From Agromyces sp. SYSU T00194 (GTDB lineage Bacteria; Actinomycetota; Actinomycetes; Actinomycetales; Microbacteriaceae), in assembly GCF_040496035.1 (NCBI RefSeq), contig NZ_JBEPJZ010000002.1:868001-932000 (forward strand): DNA of 64,000 bases, read 5' to 3'. A model generated the notes under the pieces. That model was not told the origin of the DNA. It ran no database searches and worked only from the letters and a program-made list of their open reading frames with translations. Positions 54,988 to 63,028 of the stretch are shown here, piece after piece (positions within the stretch are counted from its first letter, which is position 1; each line of letters opens with the position of its first letter). A program made the translations under genes and the position numbers.

Positions 54988-56244
54988 TCAGTCGAGCGGG
55001 CGGAACTCCAGCTCCGCGGCATCCGTCACCCCTGCGTTCACGAACGCGAACCGGGCGAACCCGTCGGCGGCGACCCGTTCGAGCAGCGCCCGGGTGTTCT
55101 TCACGCGCCGCTCCAGGCGCACGCGCGACCCCGCGGCCACGAGCTGCGCCTTGAGCCCCACGAGCACCGCCGGGTCGATGTCGCGGTCGTGCACGAGCAC
55201 GACGTCGTCGTGCGCGCCGTCGCCGCCGAGCTCGACGAGGTCGACGATGCGCTCGAACCCAATCGAGAAGCCGCAGGCGGGCACCTCCTGGCCGAGGAAC
55301 CGGCCGATCATGTGGTCGTAGCGTCCGCCGCCGCCGAGCGAGTAGCCGTGGTCGGGGTGCGCGATCTCGAAGATCGTGCCGGTGTAGTAGCCCATGCCGC
55401 GCACCAGCGTGGGGTCGAAGTCGACGGATGCGCCGGGCAGCGCGTCGCGCAGCGCACGCAGCTCGCCGAACGCCTCCGCGTCGAGCCACGCGGGCGCGCC
55501 GTCGTCGACGACGCTCCAGTCGGCCGCGGCGAGCGCCTCGATCTCCGCGACGATGCCGGGCCGGTCGATGCCGATCGTGGCGAGCTCGTCGGCGACTCCG
55601 GTCGCGCCGATCTTGTCGAGCTTGTCGAGCGTGATCAGCGCGCGCTCGCGCAGCCCCGGGTCGTCGACGCCCCAGCTGCCGAGCAGCCCCTGCAGGATGC
55701 GGCGGTCGTTCAGGCGGATGCGGCAGCCCGCGAGCCCCAGCGCATCGAGGGTCGCGAGCGTCGCCTGCAGCAGCTCGAGCTCGGCGACCGGGCCGGCCTC
55801 GCCGATGATGTCGATGTCGCACTGCATGAACTGGCGGTACCGGCCCTTCTGCGGGCGCTCGGCGCGCCACACCGGGGCGACCTGCACCGCGCGGAACACG
55901 GGCGGCAGCGCGCCGCGGTTCGACGCGTAGAAGCGGGCGAGCGGCACCGTGAGGTCGAACCGCAGGCCGAGGTCGGCGAGGGCGAGGCTGTCGCCGGATG
56001 CCGCCGCGGCGGCCAGGTCGTCGGCGGTGAGGCCGCGCTTCATGACCGCGAAGGCGAGCTTCTCGTTGTCGCCGCCGAGGCCGGCGTGCAGGCGGTCGGA
56101 GTCCTCGACGACCGGGGTCTCGATCTCGTCGAACCCGTGCACGCGGTACGTCTCCCGGATCACGGCGAGCGCGCGCTCGCGGCGCGCCTTCTCGGCGGGG
56201 AGGAAGTCGCGCATTCCGCGCGGGGGCGTCACGGTCTTCGGCAT
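54988..56244 (-). CDS. hisS: Histidyl-tRNA synthetase
   Basis: A 418-residue class II synthetase. Motif 1 surrounds ETPVVEDSDRLHAGLGG, motif 2 is WRAERPQKGRYRQFMQCDIDIIG, and motif 3 is GFSIGFERIVDLVEL. LVRGMGYYTGTIFE is the His-binding loop. A C-terminal anticodon-binding domain is present. The start at 56244 has GGAAGA ten bases upstream. Immediately beyond lies a GC-rich tandem repeat; an in-frame upstream extension through it exists but is not supported. Confidence 0.96.
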   Translation of the reverse strand: MPKTVTPPRGMRDFLPAEKARRERALAVIRETYRVHGFDEIETPVVEDSDRLHAGLGGDNEKLAFAVMKRGLTADDLAAAAASGDSLALADLGLRFDLTVPLARFYASNRGALPPVFRAVQVAPVWRAERPQKGRYRQFMQCDIDIIGEAGPVAELELLQATLATLDALGLAGCRIRLNDRRILQGLLGSWGVDDPGLRERALITLDKLDKIGATGVADELATIGIDRPGIVAEIEALAAADWSVVDDGAPAWLDAEAFGELRALRDALPGASVDFDPTLVRGMGYYTGTIFEIAHPDHGYSLGGGGRYDHMIGRFLGQEVPACGFSIGFERIVDLVELGGDGAHDDVVLVHDRDIDPAVLVGLKAQLVAAGSRVRLERRVKNTRALLERVAADGFARFAFVNAGVTDAAELEFRPLD

Positions 56245-56324
56245 GACGGCCATTCTTCCAGTCGCAGGCGATGGCGGCGTGCGCGTGACGGCCGGCGGTC
56301 TGCCACGCCGCGGCTCCAGGAGCG

Positions 56325-56396
56325 GGGCGGCCGGGGCCGCGAGGGGCTGGGCGGCCGGGGCCGCGAGGGGCTGGGCGGCCGGGGCCGCGAGGGGCG
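56325..56396. repeat. Three-copy 24-bp GC-rich tandem repeat
   Basis: Three units of 24 bp (56325-56348, 56349-56372, 56373-56396), identical except for the last base of unit 3. Each unit begins GGGCGGCC and ends GAGGGGCT. It lies between mazG and hisS. On the minus strand the frame could encode LAAPAAQP repeats, but no start or ribosome site supports translation. Likely a slippage-prone spacer; copy number may vary between strains. Confidence 0.8.
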
Positions 56397-56410
56397 GGGG
56401 GCGGATGCCG

Positions 56411-57184
56411 CTAGGCCGACGCGGCTTCGGCGGCGCGCACGTCGTCCTCGAGGCGGCGCGTCGCGGCGCGCAGTGCGCGTTCGGCGTCGAGCCCGTCGGC
56501 GCGGGCCCGAGCGACGATCGCGAGGAGTTGGTCGCCGAGCGCGGTCTCGTCGGCGGGCGCGACGTCGGGCGCTGCGCCGGGGACGACGTCGGATGCGTCG
56601 GCCGGCGCGGGGATGGGGTCCGGGCCGGGTTCGCCGGAGGCATCCGCCCGCCCCTCCCCTGCGCCTGCGGGCGCCACGCCGACGCGACCGGCACGGCCGA
56701 GCACCTTGTCGGCGCGTGCGAGGGCGGGCATGCCGCGCGGGATGCCGTCGAGCACGCTGGTGCGGTGCGGCTTCTCCTCGGCCTTCAGGTCGTCCCAGAA
56801 GCCGACCACGTCGTCGGCCGACTCCGCCTGCCGGTCGCCGAACACGTGCGGGTGGCGCGAGATCATCTTGGCGCTCATGTGGTCGGCGACGTCGTCGATG
56901 TCGAAGCCCTCGTCGGGATCGTGCGCGGCGAGGTCGGCGTGGAAGAGCACCTGGTAGAGCACGTCGCCGAGCTCCTCGATGAGCTCGGCGCGGTCGCCCG
57001 CCTCGATCGCGTCGATCAGCTCCCACGACTCCTCGACGAGGTACTGCACGAGCGACTCGTGGGTCTGGTCGGCGTCCCAGGGGCATCCGCCCGGCCCGCG
57101 GAGGCGTGCGGTGAGCCGCACGAGCCCGTCGAGGCCGCGGTAGTCGTCGAGGGTCTCCTGCTGTTGCGCCTGCGCGTCGCCCAT
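56411..57184 (-). CDS. mazG: MazG-family nucleoside triphosphate pyrophosphohydrolase
   Basis: A 257-residue protein that hydrolyses NTPs to NMP and PPi and clears damaged nucleotides. The MazG domain is LTARLRGPGGCPWDADQTHESLVQYLVEESWELIDAIE, with the acidic ligands in EELGDVLYQVLFHAD and the late HPHVFG. After residue 170 there is a Pro/Ala/Asp-rich insertion of about 50 residues before the closing helical segment (ALGDQLLAIVARAR). It has a single rather than a doubled domain. An identical phrase, GRADASG, occurs in the Mfd insertion. Confidence 0.93.
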   Translation of the reverse strand: MGDAQAQQQETLDDYRGLDGLVRLTARLRGPGGCPWDADQTHESLVQYLVEESWELIDAIEAGDRAELIEELGDVLYQVLFHADLAAHDPDEGFDIDDVADHMSAKMISRHPHVFGDRQAESADDVVGFWDDLKAEEKPHRTSVLDGIPRGMPALARADKVLGRAGRVGVAPAGAGEGRADASGEPGPDPIPAPADASDVVPGAAPDVAPADETALGDQLLAIVARARADGLDAERALRAATRRLEDDVRAAEAASA

Positions 57185-57322
57185 GCGCCCATCACATCAC
57201 GCGGGCCCGGGCGCCGCACACGCGCACGCACGTTCGCGCAGACGCACACGCGCATGCACGCGGGGGCGAGTACACGCAGGAGCGCGTGCAGCGCTGCCCC
57301 GTCACGCGTCCGGGCGCGACGT

Positions 57323-57430
57323 TAGACTGTCGCGCAGGTGTGCCGGGAAGTCTGGTCGGCCGGCGTGCGCGTCGTGATTCCCTCGGCGTCGCGCCGCCAG
57401 CGATGCAGCTTCCCTCCCCGACGAAAGGCC
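57323..57430 (+). ncRNA. Possible structured 5' leader of nhaA (cation riboswitch candidate)
   Basis: TAGACT (57323-57328) would start the transcript near 57335. The leader of about 100 bases begins with GTGTGCCGGGAAGTCTGG and TCGGC repeats and ends before AAAGG and the ATG at 57434. Complementary GCCG/CGGC stretches could pair. Structured RNA motifs that sense Li+ or Na+ are known before other nhaA genes, but I cannot match this one to a named class. The -10 also lies in an inverted repeat, GCGCGAC/GTCGCGC (57314-57335). Confidence 0.35.
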
Positions 57431-57433
57431 TTC

Positions 57434-58711
57434 ATGACCTTCCTCCGCTCCGAGCGCAACGCCGCCCTGCTGCTGCTCTCCGCCGCCGTGCTCGGCCTCG
57501 TGATCGCGAACTCGCCGGTCGGCGAGCAGGCGCTGCACCTCATCGAGGCGCACATCGACATGCCGTGGATCGGGCTCGACCTCTCGGCCGAGCACTGGAT
57601 CGCCGACGGCCTGCTCGCGATCTTCTTCTTCGTCGTGGCTGTGGAGCTGAAGCGCGAGTTGGTGCTCGGCGAACTGAACTCGGTGCGGAAGGCCGCCCTC
57701 CCGACGATCGCCGCCCTCGGCGGCGTGCTCGTGCCCGCGGGCGTCTACCTCGCGTTCGCGGCGGGCACCCCGGAGCTCGTCAACGGCTGGCCCGTGCCGA
57801 CCGCGACCGACATCGCTTTCGCGCTCGGCGTGCTCGCGCTGTTCGGCCGCTGGATCCCGACCCGCGTGCGCGTGTTCCTGCTCGCGTTGGCGGTGCTCGA
57901 CGACCTGGTCGCGATCCTCATCATCGCCTTCTTCTTCACCGCCGACGTGCGGCTCGACTACCTCGGCTTCGCCGCGATCGCGCTCGTCGCGTTCGCCGGG
58001 CTCAGCCGGTTCATGAACCCGCGCTCGCGCTGGATCCTCGCCCGCCGGCCGCAGGTGCCCATCACGCTCGCGCTCATCGTGCTCGCGGCGCTCACCTGGT
58101 ACTTCGTCTACCTGTCGGGCGTGCACGCCACGATCGCCGGCGTGCTGCTCGGCTTCGTGATCGCGCGTCGCCCCGGCGGCCGCGTCGCGCACATCGTCGA
58201 GCCGTGGTCGAACGGCGTGATCCTGCCGCTGTTCGCCCTCACGGCCGCGATGGTGCCGTTCCCCGAGGTCAGCCCGAGCGAGCTCAGCCCCGCGTTCTGG
58301 GGCATCGCGGTCGCACTGCCGTTCGGCAAGATCGTCGGCATCACGCTCGCCGGCTTCTTCGGCGGGCTGCTCACGCATCGCAACGCCGAATCGAAACCGC
58401 TCACGTTCAGCGACCTCATCGGCGTGGGCGCGCTCGGCGGCATCGGCTTCACGGTGGCGCTGCTCATGAACGAGCTGGCGTTCCGCAGCGACGTGCTCGT
58501 GCGCAACGAGGGCGTGCTCGCGGTGCTGCTCGGGTCGGGCGTCGCGATCCTGATGTCGGCGGTCATCGTGTCGCTGCTGTCGGCGCGGTACAAGAAGGCC
58601 GCGCAGGCGCCGAAGCACGAGGAGACGGTCGGCGAGGCGCCGAGCGTCATCGTCGGCGAGGGTCCCGAGTTCGAGGGCGAGATCGACGGGCCCGAGACGC
58701 CGAAGCGCTAG
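57434..58711 (+). CDS. nhaA: Na+/H+ antiporter NhaA
   Basis: A 425-residue antiporter with about 12 TM helices. Core residues: VPTATDIAFALGVLALFG and LLALAVLDDLVAILIIAFFF, where paired Asp residues (the AVLDDL motif) bind the ion. VGALGGIGFTVALLMNELAF is the late helix. A disordered acidic C-terminal tail of about 45 residues follows. NhaA exchanges one Na+ or Li+ for two H+ in salt and alkali stress. GAAAGG lies six bases before the ATG, and a possible regulatory leader lies upstream. Confidence 0.95.
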   Translation: MTFLRSERNAALLLLSAAVLGLVIANSPVGEQALHLIEAHIDMPWIGLDLSAEHWIADGLLAIFFFVVAVELKRELVLGELNSVRKAALPTIAALGGVLVPAGVYLAFAAGTPELVNGWPVPTATDIAFALGVLALFGRWIPTRVRVFLLALAVLDDLVAILIIAFFFTADVRLDYLGFAAIALVAFAGLSRFMNPRSRWILARRPQVPITLALIVLAALTWYFVYLSGVHATIAGVLLGFVIARRPGGRVAHIVEPWSNGVILPLFALTAAMVPFPEVSPSELSPAFWGIAVALPFGKIVGITLAGFFGGLLTHRNAESKPLTFSDLIGVGALGGIGFTVALLMNELAFRSDVLVRNEGVLAVLLGSGVAILMSAVIVSLLSARYKKAAQAPKHEETVGEAPSVIVGEGPEFEGEIDGPETPKR

Positions 58712-59013
58712 GTTCCGGATGCCTCGGGGCGGCGCGCGCGGGGGGCGGCGCCGGCTCCGGGGCATCCGTCGTCTCGGTGCTCGCGGTGCGTCGCTCGCGT
58801 CGGTGGACCTGTCACTGATGGTTCCGTAGGTCGTGGCGTGCCTACGTCCGCGCGGGCGCGCCACCGCGGGCGCGCCACCGCGGGCGCGCCACCGCGGTAC
58901 GCGCGCCCACGCGTCCGCGCGCCCACGCGTCCGCGCGTCTGCGCACCCGCGCGGCTTTCGGGCGCCCACGCGACTGCGCGCCACAGGTTCGGCGCGCGGC
59001 CCGGGGCATCCGC
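58712..59013. repeat. Intergenic region with GC-rich tandem repeats
   Basis: The 302-base gap between convergent nhaA and mfd has no gene. It holds three copies of a 14-bp unit CGCGGGCGCGCCAC (58851-58892), then two copies of a 16-bp unit GCGCGCCCACGCGTCC (58901-58932) with a partial third. Both units are built from CGCG and GCGC steps. No hairpin as strong as the other terminators was found. The composition suggests local expansion by slippage. Confidence 0.75.
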
Positions 59014-62000
59014 TCAGGCCTGCGCCGCCGCCGCGGGCTCGGGCTCGGGGTAGAGCGCGCCGATGAGGTCGCCGACCCAGGCGATGAGGGCGGCGTCCTG
59101 CAGCGGTTCGCCGTGCTTCACCGGCAGCGGCACGAGGATCACGTCGTTCTGCGGGAAGTGCTTCGCGCCCGGGTAGAGGCGCTGCATGCGCACGAGCTTC
59201 GAGTCGGGCAGGCGCGCCGGGCCGATGCGCAGCTTCGAGCCGGTCGCGACCAGTTCGCCGATGCCGGCGCGCTGGGCCCGGCGACGCAGGCGCGAGACGA
59301 GCACGAGGTTCGCGACCTCCTCGGGCGGGGTGCCATAGCGGTCGGAGAGCTCCTCGACCACGAGGTCGATCTGGTCGTCCTTCGCGTTCGGTCCGCTCGC
59401 GGCCGAGAGCTTCTGGTACGCCTCGAGGCGCAGGCGCTCGCTGTCGACGTACGCGTCGGGGATGTGCGCGTCGACCGGCAGCTCGAGCCGCAGCTCGGTC
59501 TGCCCCTCGGCGACGTCGCCGCGGAACGCCGACACCGCCTCGCCGATCATGCGCAGGTACAGGTCGAAGCCGACGCCGGCGATGTGCCCGGCCTGCTCGG
59601 CGCCGAGCAGGTTGCCCGCGCCGCGGATCTCGAGGTCCTTCAGCGCGACCTGCATGCCGCTGCCGAGCTCGTTGTTCGCGGCGATCGTCGAGAGGCGGTC
59701 GTGGGCGGTCTCGCTGAGCGGCTTCTGCTCGTCGTAGAGGAAGTACGCGTAGGCGCGCTCGCGGCTGCGGCCGACGCGGCCGCGCAGCTGGTGCAGCTGG
59801 CTGAGGCCGTACTTGTCGGCGCGGTCGATGATGATCGTGTTCGCGTTCGAGATGTCGAGGCCGGTCTCGATGATGGTCGTCGAGACGAGCACGTCGAACT
59901 TGCGCTCCCAGAAGTCGACGACGATCTGCTCGAGCACGTGCTCGTTGAGCTGGCCGTGGGCGACGGCGATGCGCGCCTCGGGCACGAGCTCGGCGAGCTG
60001 GGCGGCGACGCGGTTGATCGACGAGACGCGGTTGTGCACGAAGAACACCTGCCCCTCGCGCAGCATCTCGCGGCGGATCGCGGCGCCCACCTGCTTGTCG
60101 GAGTACGGGCCGACGAAGGTGAGGATCGGATGCCGGTCCTCCGGCGCCGTCGCGAGCGTCGACATCTCGCGGATGCCCGTGACCGCCATCTCGAGCGTGC
60201 GCGGAATGGGCGTGGCGCTCATCGCGAGGATGTCGACGTTGGTCTTCAGCTGCTTGATGCGGTCCTTGTGCTCGACGCCGAAGCGCTGCTCCTCGTCGAT
60301 GACGAGCAGCCCGAGGTTCTTGAACACGATCTTCTCGGTGAGCAGGCGGTGGGTGCCGATGACCATGTCCACGCTGCCGTCGGCGAGGCCCGCGATCGCC
60401 TCCTTGGCCTCCTTGTCGGTCTGGAACCGGCTGAGGGCGCGCACATGCACGGGGAATCCGGCGAACCGCTCCTGGAACGTCTCGAGGTGCTGCTTCACGA
60501 GCAGGGTCGTGGGCACGAGCATGGCGACCTGCGTGCCGTCCTGGATCGCCTTGAACGCGGCGCGCACGGCCACCTCGGTCTTGCCGAAGCCGACGTCGCC
60601 GGCGAGCAGGCGGTCCATGGGGATGGGCCGCTCCATGTCGGCCTTGACCTCGTCGATGGTCTGCAGCTGGTCGGGCGTCTCGGCGTACGGGAACGCCTCC
60701 TCGAGCTCGTGCTGCCACGGGGTGTCGGGGCCGAACGCGTGGCCCTTCGCCGCCATGCGGGCGGAGTAGAGCTTCACGAGTTCGACGGCGATGTCGCGCA
60801 CGGCGCGGCGGGCCTTGCCCTTGGCCTGCGCCCAGTCACTGCCGCCCATCTTGCTGAGCGACGGCGCCTCGCCGCCGACGTAGCGGCTGAGCAGGTCGAG
60901 CTGGTCGGTCGGCACGTACAGTCGGTCGCCGGCCTGACCGCGCTTGCTGGGTGCGTACTCGAGCACGAGATACTCGCGCACGATGGTCGGCGCCTGCTGC
61001 ACGCCCGCGGTGCGACTGGGGCCGGTTGGCCGGGCGCCGGCGGCGACCTCGCGCTGCACCATCTCGACGAAGCGGCCGATGCCGTGGGTCTGGTGCACGA
61101 CGTGGTCGCCGGGCTTCAGCTGGAGCGGGTCGACGACGTTGCGGCGGCGGCTGGCGAGCTTCTTGCCCTGGCGGGCGTCGTAGCCGGCGGCGCGGCCGTA
61201 GAACTCGGCCTCGGAGATGAGGCCCAGCTTCGCGTCGGGCAGGTCGAAGCCGGTGGATGCCTCGGCCTGCACGAGGTACGCGACGCCGAGTTCGGGGTCG
61301 GCGGGCACGGCGTCGACGATGCGGCCGGCGAGCTCGTGCTCGGCGAGCACGTCGCGGGCGCGTTCGACGAGGCCGGATCCGGCGGCGGCGATGACGAGGC
61401 TCCAGCCGTCGCGGAGGCGTGCGGCGACGTGCGCGACGGCGCCGTCGACGTTGCCGTGGAAGCTCGGGACGGGGGTGGCGACGACGCGCAGGGCGGAGCC
61501 GGGGGTCGAGGCGGAGGAGGGCGGGGCGGCGGATGCTGCGGGGCCGGCGCTCGCCGCGGCGGAGACGCTCGACCCGCCACCCGTGGTCGCGAACCCGCCG
61601 GCCGTGGTCGCGTTCGTGTTCGAGGGGCCTGCGCTGCCGGAGGCATCCGCTCGCCCTGCACCCGTGCCGGCGTCGCCGACGACGTCGACGGCATCGCCCA
61701 TGTCGAAGGCGGTGAAGGTCCACCAGACGCGGCCGGGGTCGGGTTCGCCGGGGGCGCTGAAGAGGGCGTCCTCGCGGAGTTCGGCGACGGAGAGGAAGTC
61801 GCCGGAGGCGAGGTCGATGGGTGCGGCCGCGCCGGCGGTGGCGGCGCTCCAGGCGGCGGAGAGGAACTCCTGGTTCGTCTCGGCGAGGCTGACGGCGCGG
61901 CTCTCGACGCGTTCGGGTGAGATGACGGCGACGGCGGCGCCTTCGGGTAGGTAGTGCGTGATCGGCACGAGGCGTTCGAGGAGCGCAGGGGCGAGCGATT

Positions 62001-62832
62001 CCATGCCCTCGACGGGGATGCCCTCGGCGACCTTCTCGAGCATGCCGGCGAGGCCGGGGAACTCGTGCACCATCTCGCGGGCGCGCTGGCGCACCGGCGG
62101 GGTGAGCAGCAGTTCGCGGCTGGGGGCGAGCACGGCCTCGTCGATGGGCTCTGCGAGGGAGCGCTGGTCGGCGACCGAGAAGGCGCGGAGCTGTTCGACC
62201 TCGTCGCCGAAGAACTCGATGCGCAGGGGGTGGTCGGCGGTGGGCGGGAACACGTCGAGGATGCCGCCGCGCACGGCGAACTCACCGCGGCGGGCGACCA
62301 TGTCGACGCGCGAGTAGGCGAGGTCGACGAGCTGTTCGCTGATGCGGGCGAGGTCGTGGCCGCGGGACCCGGCGCGGAGGCGGATGGGTTCGAGCGCCGC
62401 GAGGTTGTCGGCGACGGGCTGGAGGGCTGCGCGCACCGAGGCGGTGACGATGAGCGGATGCCGCGGGCGTTCGGATTCCGTCCACTCGCGCATGCGGCGG
62501 ATAGCGTGGAGGCGTCGGCCGACGGTCTCGGCGCTGGGGCTCAGGCGTTCGTGCGGGAGCGTCTCCCAGGCGGGGAACTCGAGGAGTTCGGTGTCGTCGG
62601 GCAGGTAGGGGGCGAGGGCGCCGCGGAGCGATTCGGCCTCGCGGCTGGTAGGTGCGATGAGCAGCAGGGCGGGCGGTTCGTCGGCCTCGATGCGGCGGCT
62701 CAGGAGTCCCGCGATGAGCGGTGCGTCGAGCCCCGGGAGCGCCGAGAAGTCGGCGCTGCGCGTTGCCTGCGCGAGGGCTTCGTCGAACGTGGAGGCGCGC
62801 GAAAGCGCCGTGAGAAAGCCCTGGAGGATCAC
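59014..62832 (-). CDS. mfd: Transcription-repair coupling factor Mfd
   Basis: A 1272-residue translocase that removes RNA polymerase stalled at DNA damage and recruits UvrA. The UvrB-like N-terminus is followed by the RNA-polymerase-interacting TUDOR-like domain (DHVVHQTHGIGRFVEM) and the RecG-like motor with LAGDVGFGKTEVAVRAAFKA (Walker A) and LLVIDEEQRFGVEHKD (DEEQ box). HGQLNEHVLEQIVVDFWERKFDVLVSTTIIETGLDIS is a late helicase motif. An Ala/Gly/Ser/Thr insertion of about 60 residues lies at about 382-445. E. coli Mfd has 1148 residues; the rest fits the family. Confidence 0.97.
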   Translation of the reverse strand: MILQGFLTALSRASTFDEALAQATRSADFSALPGLDAPLIAGLLSRRIEADEPPALLLIAPTSREAESLRGALAPYLPDDTELLEFPAWETLPHERLSPSAETVGRRLHAIRRMREWTESERPRHPLIVTASVRAALQPVADNLAALEPIRLRAGSRGHDLARISEQLVDLAYSRVDMVARRGEFAVRGGILDVFPPTADHPLRIEFFGDEVEQLRAFSVADQRSLAEPIDEAVLAPSRELLLTPPVRQRAREMVHEFPGLAGMLEKVAEGIPVEGMESLAPALLERLVPITHYLPEGAAVAVISPERVESRAVSLAETNQEFLSAAWSAATAGAAAPIDLASGDFLSVAELREDALFSAPGEPDPGRVWWTFTAFDMGDAVDVVGDAGTGAGRADASGSAGPSNTNATTAGGFATTGGGSSVSAAASAGPAASAAPPSSASTPGSALRVVATPVPSFHGNVDGAVAHVAARLRDGWSLVIAAAGSGLVERARDVLAEHELAGRIVDAVPADPELGVAYLVQAEASTGFDLPDAKLGLISEAEFYGRAAGYDARQGKKLASRRRNVVDPLQLKPGDHVVHQTHGIGRFVEMVQREVAAGARPTGPSRTAGVQQAPTIVREYLVLEYAPSKRGQAGDRLYVPTDQLDLLSRYVGGEAPSLSKMGGSDWAQAKGKARRAVRDIAVELVKLYSARMAAKGHAFGPDTPWQHELEEAFPYAETPDQLQTIDEVKADMERPIPMDRLLAGDVGFGKTEVAVRAAFKAIQDGTQVAMLVPTTLLVKQHLETFQERFAGFPVHVRALSRFQTDKEAKEAIAGLADGSVDMVIGTHRLLTEKIVFKNLGLLVIDEEQRFGVEHKDRIKQLKTNVDILAMSATPIPRTLEMAVTGIREMSTLATAPEDRHPILTFVGPYSDKQVGAAIRREMLREGQVFFVHNRVSSINRVAAQLAELVPEARIAVAHGQLNEHVLEQIVVDFWERKFDVLVSTTIIETGLDISNANTIIIDRADKYGLSQLHQLRGRVGRSRERAYAYFLYDEQKPLSETAHDRLSTIAANNELGSGMQVALKDLEIRGAGNLLGAEQAGHIAGVGFDLYLRMIGEAVSAFRGDVAEGQTELRLELPVDAHIPDAYVDSERLRLEAYQKLSAASGPNAKDDQIDLVVEELSDRYGTPPEEVANLVLVSRLRRRAQRAGIGELVATGSKLRIGPARLPDSKLVRMQRLYPGAKHFPQNDVILVPLPVKHGEPLQDAALIAWVGDLIGALYPEPEPAAAAQA

Positions 62833-63028
62833 CGGGCAAGTCTACGCGGGGCTGCAGACATGGAGGCTGAGGGCAAGCGGCTGAGTACGCGAGTGACGGC
62901 CGTCGCCGGGTCGGGGCGGCCTGGTCCGCGGTCACTCGGGCCCGGCAGCCGGGGTCGCTGCGTGCCACCGGGACACCGGGTCGCCGGTCGCCAGGTCACC
63001 CGAGCACCGGGTAGGTACACCCGCGCGG

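Noticed and set aside
56325..56396. Tandem repeats as a CRISPR array
   Set aside because: The units are directly adjacent with no spacers, and no cas genes are in the window.
56245..56694. N-terminal extension of HisRS through the 24-bp repeat
   Set aside because: It would add an Ala/Pro-rich segment and overlap mazG; GGAAGA and the conserved N-terminus support the start at 56244.
58851..58932. GC-rich repeats as a CRISPR array or origin iterons
   Set aside because: Units of 14 and 16 bp have no spacers, no DnaA boxes are seen and no replication gene is near.
62833..63028. Regulatory or gene content between mfd and the HNH gene
   Set aside because: Only GC-rich sequence with short repeats of CCGGGT/ACCCGG was seen; no convincing hairpin, promoter or small gene.
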